A stretch of 26,418 nt of DNA from DAOUAG01 sp034432935. GTDB lineage: Bacteria > Chloroflexota > Dehalococcoidia > SM23-28-2 > RBG-16-64-32. A program made the translations under genes and the position numbers. Every line of letters begins with the position of its first letter. Positions within the stretch are counted from its first letter, which is position 1. The stretch lies in the NCBI GenBank assembly GCA_034432935.1, contig DAOUBD010000017.1, positions 1 through 26,418 on the forward strand, given 5' to 3'. Below the pieces are notes generated by a model. That model worked only from the letters and a program-made list of their open reading frames with translations. It was not told where the DNA came from and did no database searches. Shown here piece after piece: positions 21,304 to 26,418 of the stretch.

Positions 21304-22656
21304 GTGGCGATGGAGATAAGGGTGGCGGGCTCCTTGGGGCAGCGGCCCCTGCCCCAACAGTTGGACCGGCTGGATAGGACTCGCCTGCAACGGTATCGAG
21401 AGAACCTAGAGTTCTATCAGGGGCGCCAATGGGCGGCCTCCCCCGGCCGGCGCCGGGAGCGGCGCCTCACCTTCAACTACGCCAAGACCATGGTGGAGAA
21501 GACGGCCTCTTACACGATGTCTGGCCTCGGCTTCGTTGTGGACCCAGAAGACGGCTCGGAAGCCGGGATTCAGCGTGCGCGCCGGGCCGAGCAGGTTCTG
21601 CGCCAGGTCTACGAAGAGAACGCCCTGGACCAGCTGGACTTCGACAACGAGATCGACTGTTCGGTGCTGGGCGACGCCGCCTACAAGGTGGCTTGGGACA
21701 CCGCCCGGAGGCGCGTCCACGTTTCGTCACCGGACGTCCAGGGGCTCTTCGCGTGGCGGCGAGGCAATGATCCGTCGGAGGTGTGGCGAGTCGCCTACCG
21801 TTATCAGCTAAGCCACGGGGAGGCTGAGGATATCTTCGGCCCTTTGGCCCAGCGGGGCCAGGGCGACCACACCGTCATCGAAGACTGGACGGCGGAGCGG
21901 CTAGAGGTCTGGCTGGACGGTGCCTTGTTGGAGGAAAGCCCCAACCCCTACGGCTTTGTTCCCTTCGTCATCTACCCCAACATACGCCAGCCCAAGGAGC
22001 CGTGGGGCATCTCCGACCTGGCGGCCGTCCGTGAGCCGCTCCTGGAGCTTAACCGGGCCCTCTCCCAGCTCTCCATGATCCTGGAGCTATCGGGCAACCC
22101 AATCGCTGTGCTGGAGAACGTGACGGAGGCCCAAGACATCGCCGTCCAGCCGGGGGCGGTGTGGGAGGTGCCGGAGAAAGCCCGGGCGTACCTTTTGGAC
22201 CTCTTGCAAGGCGGGGGTGTCGGGTTGCACGTCGACTACGTCAACCTCATCCTCCGCACCCTGCACGACCTGGCGGAGGTGCCCCGCAGCGCCTTCGGTG
22301 AGACCCGCCAACCCCTCTCAGGCGTCGCCCTTCAGATGGAGCTAGATCCCCTCCTCAAGAAGGTGCAGCGCAAGCGCCTCATCCGCAGCGCCGCCTTCCG
22401 ACGCCGTAACGAGATGATCCTGCGGATTTTGGAGCAGCACACCGGCGAGACCTTCGCCCCGTACCGCACCCGGGTCGTCTGGGGGCCCGTCCTTCCCCAG
22501 GACCGCTCGCGGCTGGTGCAGGACGAGACACGCCTGGTGGCCTCGGGAATCCATTCGCGGCGGACGGCGGCGGGCCTCCTGGACGTGGCCGACCCCGAGG
22601 CGGAGTGGGAACGGTGGCGGCAGGAGGCCTGGGCCGCCCGGGAGGTGGGAGCATGA
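21304..22656 (+). CDS. Phage portal protein (SPP1 gp6-like)
   Basis: The portal is a dodecameric ring at one capsid vertex through which TerL pumps DNA. The protein has 450 residues, in the range for the SPP1 Gp6 family. Typical segments are YRENLEFYQGRQW near the N-terminus, LTFNYAKTMVEKTASYTMSG (about 57-76), NEIDCSVLGDAAYKVAWD (stem-wing region) and the C-terminal SGVALQMELDPLLKKVQRKR. GTG at 21304 has AGAGGTGG upstream; ATG at 21310 is possible. Its stop overlaps the next start (ATGA). Confidence 0.92.
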   Translation: MAMEIRVAGSLGQRPLPQQLDRLDRTRLQRYRENLEFYQGRQWAASPGRRRERRLTFNYAKTMVEKTASYTMSGLGFVVDPEDGSEAGIQRARRAEQVLRQVYEENALDQLDFDNEIDCSVLGDAAYKVAWDTARRRVHVSSPDVQGLFAWRRGNDPSEVWRVAYRYQLSHGEAEDIFGPLAQRGQGDHTVIEDWTAERLEVWLDGALLEESPNPYGFVPFVIYPNIRQPKEPWGISDLAAVREPLLELNRALSQLSMILELSGNPIAVLENVTEAQDIAVQPGAVWEVPEKARAYLLDLLQGGGVGLHVDYVNLILRTLHDLAEVPRSAFGETRQPLSGVALQMELDPLLKKVQRKRLIRSAAFRRRNEMILRILEQHTGETFAPYRTRVVWGPVLPQDRSRLVQDETRLVASGIHSRRTAAGLLDVADPEAEWERWRQEAWAAREVGA

Positions 22657-22856
22657 CGGAGGAACCCCTTGGGCTGCCCCGGGGCAGCGTCAGGTCCCTC
22701 ATGTCCCTCAGCGTCGTCATCGTGGCCGGCGCCATCGCCGGCTACCTCATCGTCAGCGACAGCTCCTCCGATCTCACCAAGATGGTTGTCGGCGGGTGGA
22801 TCACCGCCTTGGGCAACGTCATCGGCTTCTACTTCGGCAGCCGCACGGGCGAGTGA
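22653..22856 (+). CDS. Small two-helix membrane protein, holin-like
   Basis: The 67-residue protein starts at ATG 22653, overlapping the portal stop, with GGAGGTGG upstream. Two hydrophobic helices at about 17-34 and 44-60 are separated by a short polar loop (SDSSSDLTK), with a short charged C-terminus (GSRTGE). Size and topology fit class II holins, but no family motif is recognised. Its last 28 nt overlap the 3' end of the convergent secreted-protein gene. Confidence 0.68.
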   Translation: MTEEPLGLPRGSVRSLMSLSVVIVAGAIAGYLIVSDSSSDLTKMVVGGWITALGNVIGFYFGSRTGE

Positions 22857-23308
22857 GGGGGCGTGCGCACACCGCCGTAACGCCACGTGGGCCGCGGCCC
22901 CTCGCACATAAACAGGGTGTGGCCTCCCGGCGTCGCGTTCGGCACGGTCGAGGGAACGTCGATGCCCGTCTGGCCGGCGGGAAGCGTGCCCTCGCCGACG
23001 AGCATTCCGCTGCCGGGTGACTGCGGGTCGAAGTCCATGATGGCCTCGATCTCGCCGTCCGCCCAGGAGGATGGCGCGCCGCTCAGTGAGGACGTGAAGG
23101 GGTCGCCAGGCGCGCCGGATGTGGGCTTGAACGTGACGTTGGCGTTCGGCCACGGCGCGAGCGAGCGCTGTTGCGTGCCGCAGTCTACGATCGCGCCGGC
23201 CTGTGACGGCGAGCGCTGGGAAAGGACCGCCATGGCCAGCACAGCAATGCCGATAAGCGTCGCCGCGGCGGGTGCCGAGAGACGCCCCTGTCGTAAGCGT
23301 ATGAACAT
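22829..23308 (-). CDS. Secreted protein with Ig/IPT-like region (cargo gene)
   Basis: The 159-residue product is on the opposite strand to all phage genes. ATG at 23308 is chosen for its AGGAGG ribosome site; the frame continues upstream without one. Residues about 13-36 are a signal peptide with cleavage near SQAGA. The mature part has two cysteines and a beta-rich segment (VTFKPTSGAPGDPFTSSLSG, TPGGHTLFMCEG) resembling IPT/Ig-like surface domains. It has its own strong promoter (23374-23401). The last eight residues are read from the antisense of the holin-like gene, so the native end may have been lost. Confidence 0.66.
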   Translation of the reverse strand: MFIRLRQGRLSAPAAATLIGIAVLAMAVLSQRSPSQAGAIVDCGTQQRSLAPWPNANVTFKPTSGAPGDPFTSSLSGAPSSWADGEIEAIMDFDPQSPGSGMLVGEGTLPAGQTGIDVPSTVPNATPGGHTLFMCEGPRPTWRYGGVRTPPHSPVRLPK

Positions 23309-23373
23309 CGCGGGATCCTCCTGTGAGGCATGGTGAGGGCGCCCCCCGGTTGGCAAAAGCGTATGTGTCTGCC

Positions 23374-23401
23374 AGTATAACCCAGGCATCGATGAAGTCA
23401 A
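23374..23401 (-). promoter_or_regulatory. Strong promoter of the minus-strand secreted gene
   Basis: On the minus strand TTGACT (23401-23396) and TATACT (23379-23374) are 16 bp apart. It lacks the AGAAC-N4-GTTCT operator, so it should be independent of the phage-like control. Confidence 0.65.
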
Positions 23402-23473
23402 TGAGTGCTGCTCCCGGAGTGCCAGCGCGTTGCCTCAGGCGGCCCGCAGACGTACTGTAAAACCCGAGACGTG

Positions 23474-24418
23474 ATGAGGGCTCGGGTACCAGGGATGCGC
23501 GGCCGCGCTGGGCTGCCCGCACTAGGCGTGGCAGTTTCCGCCGCGGCCATCCTGGCCGCCTGCATCAGCGGGGGCAGCAGCCCGGTGGCCACCCAGCCGC
23601 CCGTTCTCACTGGATCGCAGCCTTCGCCGCAGGCGCCCGCTGCGGACCCTTCTCCCGCCAGCGGCCCCACTGCGGCGCCCCGGGGCACGCCCATAACCTC
23701 GCCCGTCGAGGTCCCGATCCTCATGTACCACCACGTAGCGCCGACAGCCCCCGATGACGAGTTCGAGGCCCGCCTAACGGTGCTCACCACAGATTTCGAG
23801 GAGCAGCTCACATATCTCAGTTGCGCTGGCTACACCGGCATAACCGTTGGCCAGCTCATAGACGCTATGGACGGCGCGGCGGCCTTGCCCAGCCGTCCCG
23901 TTATCCTCACCTTCGACGATGGCTATGGCGACGCCTATACTCAGGCCTTTCCCCTTCTGCAGCGCTACGGCTTCCCCGGCTCCTTCGCCATCGTCACCGG
24001 CTTCGTCGGGGGCGGCGATGGCGCCTACGTAACCTGGGACCAGGTCCGGGAGATGGCGAAGGCCGGCATGGAGATGCTCTCCCATACCGTCTCCCACATC
24101 GACCTTGGGACCTCGGACGATATCACCGTCAGGGATCAGCTTTTGCAGTCCAAAGACGCCATTGCGCAGCACACCGGGCAGCCAGTGCGCTTTCTCGTGT
24201 ACCCCTCGGGGGAGCCCTTCCGGTCGGGCACGCCGGAACGCCAGCAGGAGGTCGTATCCATGCTGCAGGAGGCCGGCTATGAGGCAGCTCTCTTGGCGGG
24301 CCCCAACGGTATGACCCAGGATCCGGCGGCCCGCTTCCAGCTGAACCGGGTGCGCGTTGCCGGCGGCGAAGATCTGGCCACATTTGCCGCCAGCATCGGA
24401 GGCCCGGCCTGCCCGTAG
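23474..24418 (+). CDS. Polysaccharide deacetylase lipoprotein (cargo gene)
   Basis: The enzyme removes N- or O-acetyl groups from glycans at the cell surface. ATG at 23474 gives 314 residues; GTG 23471 and ATG 23492 are alternatives, none with a strong ribosome site. The signal ends at AILAAC (Cys30), followed by a Pro/Ser/Thr linker. The NodB domain (about 78-312) has motif 1 TFDDG (Asp148, Asp149), motif 2 SHTVSH (His204, His208), and the PILMYHHV entrance strand. All metal and catalytic residues visible are intact. It is not a usual phage structural gene; it stands with the divergent secreted gene between portal and scaffold. Peptidoglycan or capsule are possible substrates. Confidence 0.88.
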   Translation: MRARVPGMRGRAGLPALGVAVSAAAILAACISGGSSPVATQPPVLTGSQPSPQAPAADPSPASGPTAAPRGTPITSPVEVPILMYHHVAPTAPDDEFEARLTVLTTDFEEQLTYLSCAGYTGITVGQLIDAMDGAAALPSRPVILTFDDGYGDAYTQAFPLLQRYGFPGSFAIVTGFVGGGDGAYVTWDQVREMAKAGMEMLSHTVSHIDLGTSDDITVRDQLLQSKDAIAQHTGQPVRFLVYPSGEPFRSGTPERQQEVVSMLQEAGYEAALLAGPNGMTQDPAARFQLNRVRVAGGEDLATFAASIGGPACP

Positions 24419-24419
24419 C

Positions 24420-24440
24420 GGCGCGGGTGCCAATCGCGCC
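24420..24440 (+). terminator. Hairpin between the deacetylase gene and operator-promoter 3
   Basis: GGCGCG (24420-24425) and CGCGCC (24435-24440) pair across a 9-nt loop directly after the deacetylase stop and directly before the next -35 box. There is no T-run. Confidence 0.3.
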
Positions 24441-24469
24441 TTGCAGGAGAAGAACATCTGTTCTATCCT
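24441..24469 (+). promoter_or_regulatory. Operator-promoter 3 (perfect LexA-like box)
   Basis: TTGCAG (24441-24446) and TATCCT (24464-24469) are 17 bp apart. The perfect palindrome AGAACATCTGTTCT is at 24451-24464. It restarts transcription after the cargo block, for the scaffold candidate, with a start near 24476. Confidence 0.75.
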
Positions 24470-24500
24470 TCGGCCCAAACACAGGAAGGAGGGCTACTCC

Positions 24501-25016
24501 ATGGGAAGACGGGAGGCGGACGTGAGCGAGATGGAGGAGCAGTTGGCGGAAGCGCGGGCGCAGATCGACGCCCTACAGTCGTCGGCCGCCGACGCCGAGG
24601 CGCGGGCGGCTACCCTGCGGGAGAAGGTGTCCCAGATGGAATCGGAGCTGGCCGAGGCACGCTCAGCGTCCGACGCGGTCCGGACGGAGCTCGCCGAGGC
24701 CCGGGCTGAGCTGGAGCGGGCCAACTCCCAGCTACGAACGGCCATCCTCCGCTACCGCGAGGCGCGGCTGGCAGCGGCCCCGGAGGTCCCAGCCGAGATG
24801 GTGCCCGAGGCCGCCTCTTTGGAAGAGATCGATTCCCATCTGGCGTCGGCCGGACGTATGGCCGAGCGGCTACGTGAGCAGTTGCGGGCGGAGCAGCACC
24901 ATCCCCGGGTCCCTTTGGGCTCGCCGTCGCGGCGGCCGCCGGACCTCTCCTCCCTCTCCCCGGCCGAGAAGATCCGGGAGGGCCTAAGGGAGCGCGCCGA
25001 GCGGGAGGGACGCTAG
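24501..25016 (+). CDS. Coiled-coil protein, probable capsid scaffold
   Basis: The 171-residue protein starts at ATG 24501 with AAGGAGGG at 24486-24493. Residues about 8-95 form a long heptad-like coiled coil rich in Glu, Ala and Arg. A flexible middle follows, then a short basic C-terminal helix (LSPAEKIREGLRERAEREGR). Long coiled coil plus a basic capsid-binding tail, encoded just before the major capsid gene, is the usual form of phage scaffolding proteins. The protein has no enzymatic motif and no prohead protease is seen nearby. It has its own operator-promoter. Confidence 0.7.
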   Translation: MGRREADVSEMEEQLAEARAQIDALQSSAADAEARAATLREKVSQMESELAEARSASDAVRTELAEARAELERANSQLRTAILRYREARLAAAPEVPAEMVPEAASLEEIDSHLASAGRMAERLREQLRAEQHHPRVPLGSPSRRPPDLSSLSPAEKIREGLRERAEREGR

Positions 25017-25069
25017 GCCGAGGGGGCGCGCCCGCCGGGGAGAGGGCCTACGTATCACGCCCAGGACGA

Positions 25070-25083
25070 GCGGGGCGCCCCGC
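25070..25083. repeat. Perfect 14-bp GC palindrome before operator-promoter 4
   Basis: GCGGGGCGCCCCGC reads the same on both strands. It lies after the scaffold gene and 12 bp before the next -35 box. It may end the scaffold transcript or bind a protein; no T-run follows. Confidence 0.45.
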
Positions 25084-25095
25084 GCCACTTCCCCC

Positions 25096-25125
25096 TTGCA
25101 GGTTGTAGCACATCCGTTCTATTCT
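25096..25125 (+). promoter_or_regulatory. Operator-promoter 4 (near-perfect LexA-like box)
   Basis: TTGCAG (25096-25101) and TATTCT (25120-25125) are 18 bp apart. AGCACATCCGTTCT (25107-25120) differs by one base from AGAAC-N4-GTTCT. It drives the capsid gene after a leader of about 109 nt. Confidence 0.68.
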
Positions 25126-25240
25126 TCGTCGCGAAGATCGCGGCCAGGGCGCGGGTGGCCAGAGGAGGCGGGGAGGCCCGGTCTTCCCTCCCCGAGCCCA
25201 TCATCCGGCGCTCTCGGCCTTAGCATGAGGAGGTTGCACC

Positions 25241-26128
25241 ATGGCTCTCACCCTGGCCGAAGCAGCGAAACTCTCCAACGACGTCCTGGTCACAGGCGTC
25301 GTCGAGACCATCATCAAGGACTCTCCGGTCCTTCAGCGGCTTCCCTTCATCGAGATCACTGGCAACGGGCTCACCTACAACCGAGAGGCTACCGCGCCCA
25401 CGGCGTCGTTCTTCGATGTCGGCGACACCTGGACGGAATCCACCCCCACCTTTAGCCAGCAAACGGTCACCCTCAAGATCATGGGCGGCGACGCCGACAT
25501 CGACAACTTTCTCCTGGCCACTCGCTCCAATCTTCAGGACCTGGAGGCTGCCGTCGTCCAACTCAAGGCCAAGGCCGTGCGGCAGCTCTTCGAGCAGACC
25601 TTCGTTACCGGCGATGCCACCGCCAACCCCAAGGCCTTCGACGGCCTGGACAAGCTCTGCGACCCAGCCCAGACCCTCTCCATGGGCGCCAACGGCGGTT
25701 CCCTAACCCTGGACAAGCTGGATGAACTGGTGGACACCGTCAAGGGCGGCAAGCCTGACCTCTTGCTCATGAGCCGCCGGTCCCGCCGCATCCTCACCAA
25801 GCTGGCCCGCAACTCCGGCTCTCTCCTGGAGACGGACCGCGATGAGTTCGGCCAGATGCTCCAGTTCTACGACGGCATACCTGTCGGCGTGTCCGACTAC
25901 ATCTCCGACGCTCAGACCGTGGGCACCAGCAACGACTGCTCCACCATCTACGCCTTCCAGATGGGCGAAGGCTCCCTGGCTGGCCTCACCTCACCCGGGG
26001 CCATCCAGGTGGAACGCGTCGGCAGCCTCGAGACGAAGGACGCCACCCGGACTCGCATCAAATGGTACGCATCGCTGGCCCTTTTCAACGCCCTCAAGCT
26101 GGCTCGCCTCACCGGCGTCAGACCCTAG
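25241..26128 (+). CDS. Major capsid protein, HK97 fold
   Basis: The 295-residue protein starts at ATG 25241 with AGGAGGT at 25228-25234. It resembles phage major capsid proteins of the HK97 group that lack a long cleaved N-terminal delta domain: N-terminal arm (TLAEAAKLSNDVLVTGVVET), the E-loop region with TWTESTPTFSQQTVTLKIMG, a spine helix (NLQDLEAAVVQLKAKAVRQL), the segment DLLLMSRRSRRILTKLARN, the P-domain strand DGIPVGVSDYI and the C-terminal WYASLALFNALKLARLTGV. The neighbours (portal, terminase, scaffold) support a phage rather than an encapsulin role. Confidence 0.88.
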   Translation: MALTLAEAAKLSNDVLVTGVVETIIKDSPVLQRLPFIEITGNGLTYNREATAPTASFFDVGDTWTESTPTFSQQTVTLKIMGGDADIDNFLLATRSNLQDLEAAVVQLKAKAVRQLFEQTFVTGDATANPKAFDGLDKLCDPAQTLSMGANGGSLTLDKLDELVDTVKGGKPDLLLMSRRSRRILTKLARNSGSLLETDRDEFGQMLQFYDGIPVGVSDYISDAQTVGTSNDCSTIYAFQMGEGSLAGLTSPGAIQVERVGSLETKDATRTRIKWYASLALFNALKLARLTGVRP

Positions 26129-26159
26129 CAGGCTCAGAGCAGCATCAGGAGGGACATCC

Positions 26160-26418
26160 GTGGCCATACTCAAGCGGGGCGTCATCCGAGCGTACGATGC
26201 GCAGGCCCACAAGGCAGCGGTGCAGATTGCTGGCTCCCTGAGCACATACCTAGCGGGGGTCGCGGTGGCCACGGACGTACCGCCCGCCGAGATCCAGGCC
26301 GGCCGCGAGTGCGCGGTCCTGTTCTTCGCAGACGATAACCCAGACGACGCCGTGGTGGTGACCATCTACGGGGCCGTCCCAGGCGGCGGAGGTGGCGGTG
26401 GCACCAGCGACCACGGGC
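26160..26418 (+). CDS. Phage-like structural protein (3' partial)
   Basis: GTG at 26160 follows AGGAGGG at 26147-26153. The frame stays open to the window edge, giving 86 residues. The N-terminal part looks like a small beta barrel (VAILKRGVIRAYDAQAHKAA, VQIAGSLSTYLAGV, CAVLFFADDNPDDAVVVTIY), then a poly-Gly linker starts. By place and pattern it should be a head-decoration, adaptor or fibre protein; the rest is needed to say which. Confidence 0.65.
   Translation, partial: MAILKRGVIRAYDAQAHKAAVQIAGSLSTYLAGVAVATDVPPAEIQAGRECAVLFFADDNPDDAVVVTIYGAVPGGGGGGGTSDHG

Larger units (their letters stand above)
17991..26418 (+). mobile_element. Phage-like packaging and capsid module (prophage or GTA-like; right end outside)
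   Basis: Terminase, portal, scaffold candidate and HK97-type capsid genes occur in standard order on the plus strand, with several small membrane proteins. Four promoters share one operator. A two-gene cargo block interrupts it at about 22857-24418. No integrase, repressor, att sites or tail genes are visible, so its ability to move is unknown. The left limit is placed at the first shared promoter and could lie at the repeat array. Confidence 0.82.

Noticed and set aside
21401..21415. AGAAC...GTTCT inverted repeat inside the portal gene as a further operator
   Set aside because: The half sites are 5 bp apart instead of 4, no promoter boxes fit, and it lies within coding sequence.
25241..26128. 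Capsid-like protein as an encapsulin shell
   Set aside because: Terminase, portal and scaffold genes are linked in phage order and no encapsulin cargo enzyme is next to it.

Overview
The window is about 26 kb of GC-rich bacterial chromosome. It reads as a thermophile-like or marine-type Chloroflexota, probably Dehalococcoidia-like. This is an inference from the high-GC codon use, the many Ser/Pro/Thr-rich lipoproteins, the dockerin-like secreted proteins and the character of the phage genes; no rRNA or other decisive taxonomic marker is present.

Left part (1-3962): the end of a secreted Pro/Thr-linker protein with two dockerin-like repeats, then a second secreted protein with one such repeat, then the cysteine pair cysE-cysS (overlapping stop and start), and a convergent cupredoxin lipoprotein. 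Centre-left (4023-9428): a strong promoter, three tRNAs (Thr-TGT, Tyr-GTA, Thr-GGT), and the translation/transcription cluster tuf-rpmG-secE-nusG-rplK-rplA-[L10 leader with intrinsic attenuator]-rplJ-rplL. rpoBC does not follow rplL. Centre (9606-17782): a membrane-anchored zinc-finger/LysM protein, a secernin-like C69 peptidase, radC on the minus strand, a CapA-family lipoprotein, an acyl-CoA dehydrogenase pair that looks like a catalytic plus a non-catalytic subunit, a small membrane protein, a LolA/LppX-like lipoprotein and a HIT hydrolase.

Right part (about 17991-26418, continuing beyond the window): a phage-like packaging and capsid module. It begins just after four 37-bp tandem palindromic repeats. 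It encodes three small proteins, an XhlA-like membrane protein, the terminase large subunit, a zinc/helix-turn-helix protein, a 30-residue membrane peptide, an SPP1-type portal, a two-helix membrane protein, a coiled-coil scaffold candidate, an HK97-type major capsid protein and the start of a further structural gene. Two non-phage-looking genes, a secreted protein on the minus strand with its own strong promoter and a polysaccharide-deacetylase lipoprotein, sit as a cargo (moron-like) block between the portal and scaffold genes.

The most striking observation is a shared control element. Four promoters in the phage-like part, at 17991, 19007, 24441 and 25096, have the same design: a TTG(A/C) -35 box, then a palindrome of the form AGAAC-N4-GTTCT whose last T is the first base of the -10 box. 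The palindrome resembles the Gram-positive LexA/DinR SOS box. I did not find it elsewhere in the window by eye. It suggests that the two early units, the scaffold gene and the capsid gene are co-repressed and released together, most simply by the SOS response. Whether this is an inducible prophage, a remnant or a gene-transfer-agent-like particle cannot be decided here, because no integrase, tail genes or right end are in view.
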